Assembly: GCF_900104965.1 (NCBI RefSeq)
Contig: NZ_LT629757.1
Span: forward strand, 682,001-746,000
Length of the DNA stretch: 64,000 bases
DNA from: Nocardioides scoriae
Lineage (GTDB): Bacteria > Actinomycetota > Actinomycetes > Propionibacteriales > Nocardioidaceae
Reading direction: 5' to 3'
Part shown: positions 8,995 to 17,299 of the stretch, piece by piece
Numbering within the stretch: position 1 is the first letter of the stretch
How the letters are laid out: each line of letters opens with the position of its first letter
The notes under the pieces: generated by a model
What the model saw: the letters and a program-made list of their open reading frames with translations, nothing else
Database searches by the model: none
What the model was told of the DNA's origin: nothing
Made by a program: the position numbers and the translations under genes

Positions 8995-9888
8995 ATGAGC
9001 GGCCCCGACACCACCGACGCCCCGGACCCCGACGAGCGCTCCACCGCCTACGCCCTCACCGACGCGCTGCGTCTGGCCCCGGGCCCGGTGCGCCTGGCCG
9101 ACGTGCCCACCGACGCGACGCCCGGGTTCGACGGCGACAAGGCGGCGGGGCAGCGGGCGCTCGCCGACCTCGGGGCCGAGCTGGCGGACCTCCAGGAGCG
9201 GATGTACGCCGACGCCTACACCGGCGGCACCCGTCGGGTGCTGGTCGTGCTCCAGGGCATGGACACCTCCGGCAAGGGCGGGGTGGTCGAGAAGGCGATC
9301 GGGCTGCTCAGCCCCAACGGCCTGCGGCTGACGTCGTTCAAGAAGCCCACCGACGAGGAGCTGGCCCACGACTTCCTGTGGCGCATCGACCGGGCGCTCC
9401 CCGGGCCGGGCATGGTCGGGGTCTTCGACCGCTCGCACTACGAGGACGTCCTGGTCCACCGGGTGCACGGGCTCGTCGACGAGGCCGAGCTGGAGCGACG
9501 CTACGACGCGATCGTCGACTGGGAGAAGGCCCTGGTCGCCGAGGGCACCGTGGTGCTCAAGTGCTTCCTCCACGTCTCCGCGGCCACCCAGCGGGAGCGG
9601 CTGCTCGCCCGGCTCGACGACCCCGACAAGCAGTGGAAGTTCAAGCCCGGCGACATCGACGAGCGCCAGCACTGGGACGACTACCAGCGGGCCTACGCGG
9701 TCGCGCTGGAGCGCTGCCACACCGACGCCGCGCCGTGGTACGTCGTGCCCGCCGACCGCAAGTGGTTCCGCAACTGGGCGGTGGCGCAGCTGCTGGTCGA
9801 GGCGCTGCGCGGCATGGCCCTGGAGTGGCCCGCCCCCGACTACGACGTCGCCGAGCAGCGCGCCCGGCTGGAGCGGGAGCACGAGTGA
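8995..9888 (+). CDS. ppk2: Polyphosphate kinase 2 (PPK2) family protein
   Basis: 297 aa. Walker A motif GMDTSGKGG (88-96), then KKPTDEELAHDFLWR and the Walker B-like VFDRSHYEDVLV (143-154), with the downstream RWKF-type QWKFKPGDIDER. PPK2 enzymes transfer phosphate between polyphosphate and nucleotides. The single-domain layout and these motifs suit the class I type acting on nucleoside diphosphates or monophosphates, but substrate preference cannot be read from the sequence. It is the first gene of an operon in which both following genes overlap their predecessor by 4 bp. Confidence 0.9.
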   Translation: MSGPDTTDAPDPDERSTAYALTDALRLAPGPVRLADVPTDATPGFDGDKAAGQRALADLGAELADLQERMYADAYTGGTRRVLVVLQGMDTSGKGGVVEKAIGLLSPNGLRLTSFKKPTDEELAHDFLWRIDRALPGPGMVGVFDRSHYEDVLVHRVHGLVDEAELERRYDAIVDWEKALVAEGTVVLKCFLHVSAATQRERLLARLDDPDKQWKFKPGDIDERQHWDDYQRAYAVALERCHTDAAPWYVVPADRKWFRNWAVAQLLVEALRGMALEWPAPDYDVAEQRARLEREHE

Positions 9889-10658
9889 GGCAGGTCCGCG
9901 TCACGCGCTACGTCACCCCGTTGCGCGAGGGCGGCTCGCTGCCCGGCGTGGTCGAGGGCGAGGACCTCGGCACCTACGTCTGCAAGTTCCGCGGAGCCGG
10001 CCAGGGCCTGCGGGTGCTGGTGGCCGAGGTCGTCGTCGCCGGGGTCGCCGAGCTGCTCGACGTGCCGGTGCCCGAGCTGGTCACGCTCGACCTGGCGCCC
10101 GAGATCGCGCGCTACGAGGCCGACGAGGAGGTCCAGGACCTGCTCACGGCCAGCCTGGGCCTCAACCTCGGCGTCGACCTGCTGCCGCGGGCGTTCGGCT
10201 ACGACGCGTCCTACGAGCCCGACCCCGACCTGGCCGGCCGGATCCTGTGGCTGGACGCCTGCTGCGCCAACGTGGACCGGTCGTGGCGCAACCCCAACCT
10301 GCTGCTGTGGCGCGGGGCGCTGTGGGCCATCGACCACGGGGCGGCGCTCTACTTCCACTACTCCTGGCCCGGCGGCGCGGGCAGCCCCGAGCGGTTCGCC
10401 GCGCAGGCCTACGACGCCGGCGAGCACATCATGGGCCGGTTCGCCCCGCAGGCCCGTGCCCAGGACGCCGCGCTGGCCGCCCGGCTGACGCCCGAGGCGC
10501 TCACGACGGTGCTCGACCGGGTGCCCGACGAGTGGCTGGAGCCGGTGCCCGGCGCCGAGACCCCGGCCGCGGTGCGGGAGCGCTACGTCGCGTTCCTGCA
10601 CGCCCGCGTCGCCGGTGGCCGACCGTGGCTGCCGGGCGCCGAGGGGGCCGGCGCGTGA
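9885..10658 (+). CDS. HipA-like kinase domain protein
   Basis: 257 aa from a GTG overlapping the ppk2 stop (GTGA). A kinase-like core is visible: GTYVCKFRG near 29-37, a catalytic-loop segment NVDRSWRNPNLLL at 129-141, and the metal-binding Asp in WAIDHGAALYFH (Asp150). This resembles the catalytic and DFG-like elements of HipA serine kinases, but the protein is much shorter than HipA and lacks a HipB partner. The next gene is DUF3037, which is its usual neighbour. A toxin-antitoxin role is possible but unproven. Confidence 0.75.
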   Translation: MRQVRVTRYVTPLREGGSLPGVVEGEDLGTYVCKFRGAGQGLRVLVAEVVVAGVAELLDVPVPELVTLDLAPEIARYEADEEVQDLLTASLGLNLGVDLLPRAFGYDASYEPDPDLAGRILWLDACCANVDRSWRNPNLLLWRGALWAIDHGAALYFHYSWPGGAGSPERFAAQAYDAGEHIMGRFAPQARAQDAALAARLTPEALTTVLDRVPDEWLEPVPGAETPAAVRERYVAFLHARVAGGRPWLPGAEGAGA

Positions 10659-11065
10659 GCGGCTACCAGTACGTCGTGCTGCGGTGCGTGCCGCGCGTGG
10701 AGCGCGAGGAGTTCGTCAACGTCGGCGTGGTGCTCTACTCCCACGCGCTCGACTTCCTGGGCTCGGCCTCGCGCGTGGACGACGACCGGCTGCGGGCGCT
10801 CGACGCCGAGGTCGACGTCGACGGCGTGCGCCGGGCCCTGCGCGGGGTCGAGGAGGTCTGCCGCGGGGCGGGACGACTGGACCTGGCCGTGGGCTCGCGC
10901 GCCACGGCGTACGGCACCCGGGAGGCGGCCGACACGCTGAGCACCCGGTTCGGCCTGCTCCGCGCCCCCCGCAGCACGGTGGTGCAGCCGGGGCCGGTGC
11001 ACGGCGGGGTCACCACCGACCCGGCCGGCGAGCTGCAGCGGCTGGTCGACGCCCTGGTCGGGTGA
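10655..11065 (+). CDS. DUF3037 domain protein
   Basis: 136 aa, starting with a GTG that overlaps the HipA-like stop codon. The N-terminus SGYQYVVLRCVPRVEREEFVNVGVVLY is the DUF3037 signature. The rest includes LGLL-type helices and a conserved TRFGLLRAPRSTVVQPGPVH segment. Function is unknown. Families carrying this domain are repeatedly coded next to short HipA-like kinases, as here, which suggests that the two act together. Confidence 0.82.
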   Translation: MSGYQYVVLRCVPRVEREEFVNVGVVLYSHALDFLGSASRVDDDRLRALDAEVDVDGVRRALRGVEEVCRGAGRLDLAVGSRATAYGTREAADTLSTRFGLLRAPRSTVVQPGPVHGGVTTDPAGELQRLVDALVG

Positions 11066-11078
11066 CGGGGGCGGACGC

Positions 11079-11822
11079 TCAGACGGGGACGAGCTCGACG
11101 GCGCCCACGGCGTAGCGGGCCAGGATGGTGCGGGCCAGCTCGGGCGCGGCGCCCAGCGGCTCGGAGACGGCGACGGCGCCCGCCTCCAGGGCCAGCTCGG
11201 CGGCCCGGTCGGGCAGGAACCCCGGAGCCAGGAACATCGAGGCCACCGCGACGTGGCGACGGCCCTCGGCGCGGAAGGCGCGGACCGCCTCGCCCGTCGC
11301 GGGCGGGGCCGAGGAGGCGAACGCCGCGGCGACGGGCAGCCGGTGGCGCGCGCCCCACACCCGCGCGAGCCGGGCGACCGCCTGGTTGGCCAGCGGGTCC
11401 GAGGAGCCGGCGGCGGCCAGCACCAGGGCGTCGAGCTCGCGCACCCGGTGGGCCGCCAGGGCGTCGCGCAGCCGCCGGTCGAGCACCCCGAGGAAGGCGG
11501 GCTCGAGGCCGAGGATGTCGGTGGCCCGGACGAGCAGCCCGGAGTGGCGCGCCATCGCGTCGCGGACCACGCGTGGCACGTCCACGCGGGCGTGGAAGGC
11601 CTCGTTGAGCAGCAGCGGGACGATCACGACCTCGTCGTGGCCCTCGGCGACGAGCCGGTCCACGACCTGCTCGACGCTGGGCTCGGAGAGCTCGAGGAAG
11701 GCCGCCTCGATGCGCAGGTCGGGACGCAGCTCGCGGGTGGCGGCGGCGAGTGCCTGCACGGTGGCGGCCGATCGCGGGTCACGGCTGCCGTGGGCGAGCG
11801 TGACGAGGGCTGGAGCAGTCAT
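11079..11822 (-). CDS. Sirohydrochlorin chelatase-like protein (CbiX/SirB family)
   Basis: 247 aa with two similar halves of the chelatase fold. The first half begins LVTLAHGSRDPRS with His11 as a likely metal ligand, followed by the cofactor-loop segment AAFLELSEPSVE; VIVPLLLNEAFHARVDVP supplies the second conserved His. It should insert ferrous iron into sirohydrochlorin to make siroheme. This fits the immediately upstream sulfite reductase operon, whose enzyme needs siroheme. It lies 70 bp downstream of cysH on the same strand and may belong to the same transcript. A cobalt role is possible but less likely here. Confidence 0.82.
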   Translation of the reverse strand: MTAPALVTLAHGSRDPRSAATVQALAAATRELRPDLRIEAAFLELSEPSVEQVVDRLVAEGHDEVVIVPLLLNEAFHARVDVPRVVRDAMARHSGLLVRATDILGLEPAFLGVLDRRLRDALAAHRVRELDALVLAAAGSSDPLANQAVARLARVWGARHRLPVAAAFASSAPPATGEAVRAFRAEGRRHVAVASMFLAPGFLPDRAAELALEAGAVAVSEPLGAAPELARTILARYAVGAVELVPV

Positions 11823-11892
11823 GACGTGGCTCCCTGGTGGTCCGGGCTGCGGACGACGTCGTCCTCATGCGGGGGGATGGGGCGGGTGGGGC

Positions 11893-12639
11893 TTACTGGT
11901 GGATGCCGCACTCGGTCTTGTTCTGGCCGGCCCAGCGGCCCGAGCGAGGGTCCTCGCCCGGTGCGACGCGGTTGGTGCAGGGCCAGCAGCCGATCGAGGG
12001 GTACCCGTCGTACTGCAGCGGGTTGACCAGGATCCCGTGGTCGTCGATGTAGCGGTCGACGTCGTCGTCGGACCACCGCGCCAGCGGGGAGACCTTGACC
12101 TTCTGCTTCTTCTCGTCCCAGCCCACGACCGGGGCGATCACCCGGTTGTGGGTCTCGGCGCGCCGCAGACCGGTCGCCCACGCGTCGTACGACGCCAGGC
12201 CCTCGGCCAGCGGCTGCACCTTGCGGAGCTTGCAGCACAGGTCGGGGTCGGTCTTGTAGAGGTCCTTGCCGTACGTCGCGTCCTGCTCGGCGACGGACTG
12301 CACCGGCGTGATGTCGATCAGGTTGACCGGCATCGTCGCCGCGACCGCGTCACGGGTGCCGATGGTCTCGGCGAAGTGGTAGCCGGTGTCGAGGAAGACG
12401 ACGTCGACGCCGGGGGCGACCGTGGAGGCGAGGTGGGACAGCACGGCGTCGCTCATCGAGGACGTCACGCAGAACCGCTCGCCGAAGGTGGCCACCGCCC
12501 ACTCGATGATGTTCTCGGCAGGTGCGAGCTCGAGCTCGGCACCGACGTGGAAGACGATGTCCTTGAGCTCCTCGGTGGAGCGGCCCTCGGTGACCGAGCC
12601 GCGGAAGTCGCGGGCGGCCAGCGTGGTGGGGGCGGTCAT
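11893..12639 (-). CDS. cysH: Adenylylsulfate (APS) reductase, CysH family
   Basis: 248 aa thioredoxin-dependent reductase. The extra cysteine motif Cys135-Cys136 with Cys218 and Cys221 binds a 4Fe-4S cluster, which marks APS rather than PAPS as substrate. The C-terminal KTECGIH motif carries the catalytic Cys244. The PP-loop region includes VTSSMSDAVLSHLA and FLDTGYHFAET. It makes sulfite from APS. The ATG at 12639 overlaps the stop of the small Zn-ribbon gene, so sirA, the small gene and cysH are translationally chained. Regulation is probably through the leader peptide upstream of sirA. Confidence 0.93.
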   Translation of the reverse strand: MTAPTTLAARDFRGSVTEGRSTEELKDIVFHVGAELELAPAENIIEWAVATFGERFCVTSSMSDAVLSHLASTVAPGVDVVFLDTGYHFAETIGTRDAVAATMPVNLIDITPVQSVAEQDATYGKDLYKTDPDLCCKLRKVQPLAEGLASYDAWATGLRRAETHNRVIAPVVGWDEKKQKVKVSPLARWSDDDVDRYIDDHGILVNPLQYDGYPSIGCWPCTNRVAPGEDPRSGRWAGQNKTECGIHQ

Positions 12640-12860
12640 CGCGTGCCCTCCCCGCTGGCGGAGGTGCTGCCGGACGGGGTGCCGGAGGAGGCGAGGGAGG
12701 CGGGGCGACGCAATTGTCCGATCATGCTGACCTTGAACGCCCGCAGGCAGGAGTGGCATTCCCAGGCGCCGTGCGGCGAGGTGCCGTCGGCGGCCTCGTG
12801 GGGACGCAGGTCCTCGTCACCGCAGAAGGGGCAGTGGAAGGGGACCGCCCGGGCGCTCAC
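12636..12860 (-). CDS. Small zinc-ribbon protein between sirA and cysH
   Basis: 74 aa, GTG start overlapping the sirA stop and stop overlapping the cysH start. Two CxxC pairs, in FHCPFCGDEDL and WECHSCLRAF, are spaced like a rubredoxin or zinc ribbon. The C-terminal 25 residues are Ser/Gly/Thr-rich. Similar small cysteine-rich genes are embedded in the sirA-cysH operons of other actinobacteria, so it is probably an accessory factor of sulfite or APS reduction, such as an electron carrier or assembly factor. Its biochemical role is not known to me. Confidence 0.78.
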   Translation of the reverse strand: MSARAVPFHCPFCGDEDLRPHEAADGTSPHGAWECHSCLRAFKVSMIGQLRRPASLASSGTPSGSTSASGEGTR

Positions 12861-14608
12861 GACGCCTCCCCGGACGCCGCGGTCAGCGACTTGTCGCCGC
12901 GCAGCAGGATGTCGTCGGCCCGGGTGACCCAGTCGGCGAAGGCCTCGTCGACCGCGCGGTCCTCCAGGTAGTTGCCGACCACCGTGGTGACGTAGTCGCC
13001 CAGGCCCGCGCTGGTCACCTTGTGGGCGCGCAGCTTCTTGCCGAACTGGTCGGACAGGCCGAGGCCGCCGCCGAGGTGGACCTGGAAGCCCTCCACCTGG
13101 TTGCCGTCGTCGTCGAGCACGAGCTGGCCCTTGAGGCCGATGTCGGCGACCTGGGTGCGGGCGCAGGCGTTGGGGCAGCCGTTGACGTTGACCGTGATCG
13201 GCACGTCGAGGTCGGGGATCCGCTGCTCGAGCTCGGCGACCAGGTCGATCGAGCGCTGCTTGGTGTCGACGATCGCGAGCTTGCAGAACTCGATGCCGGT
13301 GCAGGCCATCGTGTTGCGGCGCCAGTTGGACGGCTCGGCCTCGAGGCCGAGGGCGCGCAGGTCGGCGACCAGGGCCTCGACGTCGTCGCCGGCCACCCCG
13401 AGCACGACCAGCTTCTGCTGGGCGGTGAGGCGGGCGCCGGCCGCGGCGTACCGCTCCACGACGTCGCCGACGCCGGTGAGGATCGCGCCGTTGACGCGGC
13501 CCGCGGTGGGGGCGACGCCGACGTAGAAGCGGCCGTCCTTCTGCTCGTGGACGCCGATGTGGTCGCCGCCGGCGGCGCCGGCCTCGGGGGAGGGGCCGTC
13601 GACGAGGGCGCGCTGGAGGTACTTCGTCTCCAGCACCTCGCGGAACTTCTCCTTGCCCCAGTCGGCGACGAGGAACTTCAACCGCGCGCGCGAGCGCAGT
13701 CGGCGGTAGCCGTAGTCGCGGAAGACCGAGACGACCGCCTCCCACACGTCGGGGACCTCGTCGAGCGGGATCCAGACGCCGAGCTTCTGGGCCAGCATCG
13801 GGTTGGTCGACAGACCGCCGCCGACCCACAGGTCGAAGCCGGGGCCGTGCTCGGGGTGGACGGTGCCCACGAAGGACACGTCGTTGACCGAGGGCACGCA
13901 GTCGAGGCTGGGGTGGCCGCTGGCGGAGGTCTTGAACTTGCGAGGCAGGTTGGAGTACGCCGGGTCGCCGATGTAGCGGCGCTTGATCTCCTCGAGCGCC
14001 GGGGTGGCGTCGATGATCTCGTCGGCGGCGACGCCGGCCACGGGGGAGCCGAGGAACGGGCGGGGCGAGTCGCCGCACGCCTCGAGGCTGGTCATCCCGA
14101 CGGCGTCGAGGCGGTCCCAGATCTCGGGGACGTCCTCCACCTCGATCCAGTGGTACTGGATGTTCTGGCGGTCGGTGATGTCGGCGGTGCCGCGGGCGAA
14201 GTCGGTGGAGATCGAGCCCAGCGCGCGCAGCTTGGCCGCGTCGAGCAGCTCGCCGTCGGAGCGCACCCGGAGCATGAAGTAGGAGTCGTCGAGCTCCTCC
14301 TCCTCGAGCATCGCGGTCTTGCCGCCGTCGAAGCCCGGGGCGCGCTGGGTGTAGAGGCCCATCCAGCGGAACCGACCGCGCAGGTCGGCCGGGTCGATGC
14401 TGGCGAAGCCGCGCTTGGAGTAGGTGTTGATGATCCGGGCGCGGACGTTGAGCGGGTTGTCGTCCTTCTTGGACTGCTCGTTCTTGTTCAGCGGCTCGTT
14501 GTAGCCGAGCGCCCACTGGCCCTCGCCCTTCTTGCGCCGGGGCGGTCGACCGGATCGGCCGACCTGGCCCTCGGTCGAGGCGGGGCGGGCGGTGGAGCTG
14601 GAGGTCAT
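12857..14608 (-). CDS. sirA: Ferredoxin-dependent sulfite reductase SirA (NirA-type)
   Basis: 583 aa siroheme and 4Fe-4S enzyme reducing sulfite to sulfide with six electrons from ferredoxin. The cluster/siroheme cysteines are Cys436 and Cys442 (ACTGIEFC) and Cys478 and Cys482 (GCPNAC). Tyr86 in LYTQR and Cys178 in ACGDSPRP are 92 residues apart, the same separation as the Tyr69-Cys161 crosslink of M. tuberculosis NirA, so this protein probably has the same modification. Start ATG 14608 has AGGAC upstream. It is the first gene of the sirA, Zn-ribbon, cysH operon, preceded by a putative leader peptide. Confidence 0.93.
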   Translation of the reverse strand: MTSSSTARPASTEGQVGRSGRPPRRKKGEGQWALGYNEPLNKNEQSKKDDNPLNVRARIINTYSKRGFASIDPADLRGRFRWMGLYTQRAPGFDGGKTAMLEEEELDDSYFMLRVRSDGELLDAAKLRALGSISTDFARGTADITDRQNIQYHWIEVEDVPEIWDRLDAVGMTSLEACGDSPRPFLGSPVAGVAADEIIDATPALEEIKRRYIGDPAYSNLPRKFKTSASGHPSLDCVPSVNDVSFVGTVHPEHGPGFDLWVGGGLSTNPMLAQKLGVWIPLDEVPDVWEAVVSVFRDYGYRRLRSRARLKFLVADWGKEKFREVLETKYLQRALVDGPSPEAGAAGGDHIGVHEQKDGRFYVGVAPTAGRVNGAILTGVGDVVERYAAAGARLTAQQKLVVLGVAGDDVEALVADLRALGLEAEPSNWRRNTMACTGIEFCKLAIVDTKQRSIDLVAELEQRIPDLDVPITVNVNGCPNACARTQVADIGLKGQLVLDDDGNQVEGFQVHLGGGLGLSDQFGKKLRAHKVTSAGLGDYVTTVVGNYLEDRAVDEAFADWVTRADDILLRGDKSLTAASGEAS

Positions 14609-14657
14609 CGTGTCCTGTTTCGGTCGGTGGGCAGCGGCGCACGGGACCCGGGTGGGG

Positions 14658-14710
14658 CCCACGGGGGCGACGTCGTCGTCGCGGCGGGAGCGCTCGTCAG
14701 GACCCGTGGG
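14658..14710 (-). promoter_or_regulatory. Possible attenuator region between leader peptide and sirA
   Basis: Between the leader-peptide stop and the sirA start are two perfectly complementary 8-nt arms, CCCACGGG and CCCGTGGG, at 14658-14665 and 14703-14710. GC-rich runs between them could form alternative pairings. The arrangement of short Cys-containing peptide, then hairpin, then cys gene fits an attenuation or translation-dependent control element. The mechanism is inferred. Confidence 0.4.
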
Positions 14711-14717
14711 AGGGGGG

Positions 14718-14810
14718 TCAGACGGTGCTGCGACACATCGCGCTGCGGGTGCGACCGAGGTCCACGTGGCGACGGGCCACGAGCCAGGTGGTCGATGCAG
14801 TGGTGATCAC
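14718..14810 (-). CDS. Putative 30-aa leader peptide of the sulfite reductase operon
   Basis: A 30-codon reading frame from GTG 14810 ends 109 bp before sirA. It contains the core ARRHVDLGRTRSAMCRS. From memory, short actinobacterial leader peptides upstream of sulfur-assimilation genes share an RRHVDL-type core followed by a cysteine near the C-terminus, and this one fits closely. There is no Shine-Dalgarno sequence, so it may be read from a leaderless mRNA. It would sense cysteine or translation state and control sirA downstream. The region is otherwise non-coding, so the match is unlikely to be a shadow. Confidence 0.62.
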   Translation of the reverse strand: MITTASTTWLVARRHVDLGRTRSAMCRSTV

Positions 14811-14942
14811 GGACAACAGTCTCAACTCGCGGACACCCGGCCCACAAACGCGGATCTCATGTCTTGAGACGCGCGTCCGGATGATGGACACGCCCGGTCG
14901 GCCGACGTGAGGCGCGGCGACGCCGGAACTAGGCTGTGCCCC

Positions 14943-16391
14943 ATGACTGACGAGCGCCTCGCGAAGACCGTCTCCACCGCTTACGACGCCGCGCTCGAGG
15001 TGATCGCCTCCGTCGAGCCGCGTGTGGCGCAGGCCACACGTCAGGAGCTGGCCGACCAGCGCAGCTCGCTCAAGCTGATCGCCTCGGAGAACTACGCCTC
15101 GCCCGCCACGCTGCTCACGATGGGCACCTGGTTCAGCGACAAGTACGCCGAGGGCACCGTCGGCCACCGCTTCTACGCCGCCTGCCAGAACGTCGACACC
15201 GTCGAGGCGCTCGCGGCCGAGCACGCGCGCGAGCTGTTCGGCGCGCCGTACGCCTACGCGCAGCCGCACTCCGGCATCGACGCCAACCTGGTGGCCTTCT
15301 GGTCGATCCTGGCCAACCGCGTCGAGACCCCGGCGCTGGCGCGCCTCGGCGCCAAGAACGTCAACGAGCTCTCCGAGGCCGACTGGGAGCAGCTGCGCCA
15401 CGAGTTCGGCAACCAGCGCCTGCTCGGCATGTCGCTCGACGCCGGCGGCCACCTGACCCACGGCTTCCGGCCCAACATCAGCGGCAAGATGTTCCACCAG
15501 CAGCAGTACGGCACCGACCCGGAGACCGGGCTGCTCGACTACGACGTGGTGCGGGCCAAGGCCCAGGAGTTCAAGCCGCTGGTGCTGGTGGCGGGCTACT
15601 CGGCGTACCCCCGCCGGGTGAACTTCGCCAAGATGCGCGAGATCGCCGACGAGGTCGGCGCCGTGCTGATGGTCGACATGGCCCACTTCGCCGGTCTGGT
15701 GGCCGGCAAGGTCTTCACCGGCGACGAGGACCCGGTGCCGCACGCGCAGATCGTCACCACCACCACCCACAAGTCGCTGCGCGGCCCGCGCGGCGGCCTG
15801 GTGCTGGCCCAGGAGGAGTTCGCCGCCGACGTCGACCGCGGCTGCCCGATGGTGCTCGGCGGCCCGCTCTCGCACGTGATGGCGGCCAAGGCCGTCGCGC
15901 TGGCCGAGGCGCGGCAACCGGAGTTCCGCACCTACGCCCAGCAGATCGCCGACAACGCGAAGTCGCTCGCCGAGGGCTTCCTCACCCGCGGCGCGACGCT
16001 CGTCACCGGCGGCACCGACAATCACCTGGTGCTGCTCGACGTCTCCGGCTTCGGCCTCACCGGCCGCCAGGCGGAGTCCGCGCTGCTCGACGCCGGCGTG
16101 GTCACCAACCGCAACTCGGTCCCCGGCGACCCCAACGGGGCGTGGTACACCTCCGGCATCCGCTTCGGCACCCCGGCGCTCACCACCCGCGGCTTCGGCC
16201 ACGACGAGTTCGACACGGTCGCCGACCTGGTCGTCGACGTCCTCTCGAACACCCAGGCCGGCACCAACAAGGCCGGGGCGCCCTCGAAGGCGACGTACGC
16301 CACCAGCGACGGCGTCGCCGACCGCGTCCGCGCCCGCTCCGCCGAGATGCTCGACAAGCACCCGCTCTACCCCGGCCTGCAGCTGTCCTGA
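14943..16391 (+). CDS. glyA: Serine hydroxymethyltransferase
   Basis: 482 aa, longer than the usual 420-430 aa because of an insertion of about 45 residues around 117-165. It interconverts serine and glycine with tetrahydrofolate. Early motif [11 protein letters not shown] is at 46-56, and the PLP-binding lysine is Lys277 in [26 protein letters not shown] and the C-terminal [14 protein letters not shown] are intact. This long form occurs in a subset of actinobacteria. ATG 14943 is preceded by TAGGCT seven nt upstream, so the mRNA is probably leaderless. It converges on the response-regulator gene across a repeat array. Confidence 0.93.
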   Translation: MTDERLAKTVSTAYDAALEVIASVEPRVAQATRQELADQRSSLKLIASENYASPATLLTMGTWFSDKYAEGTVGHRFYAACQNVDTVEALAAEHARELFGAPYAYAQPHSGIDANLVAFWSILANRVETPALARLGAKNVNELSEADWEQLRHEFGNQRLLGMSLDAGGHLTHGFRPNISGKMFHQQQYGTDPETGLLDYDVVRAKAQEFKPLVLVAGYSAYPRRVNFAKMREIADEVGAVLMVDMAHFAGLVAGKVFTGDEDPVPHAQIVTTTTHKSLRGPRGGLVLAQEEFAADVDRGCPMVLGGPLSHVMAAKAVALAEARQPEFRTYAQQIADNAKSLAEGFLTRGATLVTGGTDNHLVLLDVSGFGLTGRQAESALLDAGVVTNRNSVPGDPNGAWYTSGIRFGTPALTTRGFGHDEFDTVADLVVDVLSNTQAGTNKAGAPSKATYATSDGVADRVRARSAEMLDKHPLYPGLQLS

Positions 16392-16405
16392 CCGGGACCT
16401 CCCGC

Positions 16406-16607
16406 GACCGGGCGATTGCAGCACGCCGCAGCGCGCCGACCGGGCGTCTGCAGCACGCCTGAGCGCGCCGACCGGGCGACAGTCGTACGTCGCGATCTCG
16501 CTCGGCGGTCTGGAGCGTGCTGGAATCGCCCGCTCGGCGGTCTGGGGTGTGCCGGGATCGCCCGCTCGGCGGTCTGGGGCGTGCTGGAATCGCCCGCTCG
16601 GCGTGCG
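16406..16607. repeat. Head-to-head array of 32-bp repeats between convergent genes
   Basis: Two complete 32-bp units and part of a third start at 16406, 16438 and 16470 (core GATTGCAGCACGCCG). Then three units of the reverse-complement type start at 16499, 16531 and 16563 (core GGCGTGCTGGAATCGCC), with a partial fourth at 16595. Forward and inverted units agree at about 27 of 32 positions when one is reverse-complemented. The centre can itself pair (GCGAC / GTCGC). The region has no coding function and could fold into one long hairpin between glyA and the response-regulator gene. Confidence 0.85.
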
Positions 16608-16615
16608 CTGGCTGG

Positions 16616-17299
16616 CTAGCGGCGCCAGGCGTAGGCGACCTCGGGGCGGCCGGTGCCGCCGTAGCGGGGGGCGCGGTCGACCGAGCCGTCGTCGGCGAGG
16701 TGCTCGAGGTAGCGGCGGGCGGTGACGCGGGAGGCGCCGATGGCCTCGCCGACCTCGGTGGCCGACATCGGGCCGGGGGCGCGGCGCAGGGCGTCGGTGA
16801 CCTGGCGCAGGGAGTCCAGGCTCATCCCCTTGGGCAGCCCGGCGCCGGTGCCGCGGGCGCGCAGCGCGCCGAAGAGCTGGTCGACGTCGTCCTGCACCAC
16901 GTCGTCGGCGGTGCCGCGCAGCTGCTCGCGGTAGGCGGCGTACTGCTCGAGCTTGGTGCGGAAGGCCGCGAAGGAGAACGGCTTGAGCAGGTAGAGCACG
17001 ACGCCCTGCGACACCGCCCGCCGCACCACGTCGCTGTCGCGCGCGGAGGTCACCGCGATCACGTCGCACAGGTGGCCGGCCGCACGGATCCGCTGCAGCA
17101 GCGCGAGGCCGTGGCCGTCGGGCAGGTGCATGTCGAGCAGCAGCAGGTCGACGCCCGCGTCGCCGGCCAGCACCCGCATCGCCTCGCCGGCCGAGCGGGC
17201 GACGCCGGCGAGCTCGAAGCCACCGACCCGCCCGACGTACGCCGCGTGGGCCTCCGAGGCGAGCTCCTCGTCCTCGACGACCAGCACCCGCACGCTCAT
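16616..17299 (-). CDS. CitB/DcuR-type response regulator
   Basis: 227 aa. Receiver domain 1-120 with acidic VVEDEE, phosphoacceptor Asp56 in LLLLDMHLPDG, Thr in VTSARD and Lys in YLLKPFSF. The C-terminal part (about 165-220) is a helix-turn-helix with GEAIGASRVTARRYLEHL, typical of regulators of C4-dicarboxylate and citrate uptake. Its ATG overlaps the kinase stop codon, so the two are cotranslated. The likely target is the divergent dctA gene next to the kinase. Confidence 0.9.
   Translation of the reverse strand: MSVRVLVVEDEELASEAHAAYVGRVGGFELAGVARSAGEAMRVLAGDAGVDLLLLDMHLPDGHGLALLQRIRAAGHLCDVIAVTSARDSDVVRRAVSQGVVLYLLKPFSFAAFRTKLEQYAAYREQLRGTADDVVQDDVDQLFGALRARGTGAGLPKGMSLDSLRQVTDALRRAPGPMSATEVGEAIGASRVTARRYLEHLADDGSVDRAPRYGGTGRPEVAYAWRR

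Noticed and set aside
14811-14942. Glycine riboswitch upstream of glyA
   Set aside because: The likely -10 is 7 nt before the ATG, leaving no leader RNA, and no aptamer-like pairing was seen.
16406-16607. CRISPR array
   Set aside because: The 32-bp units are contiguous with no spacers, half of them are inverted, and no cas genes are near.
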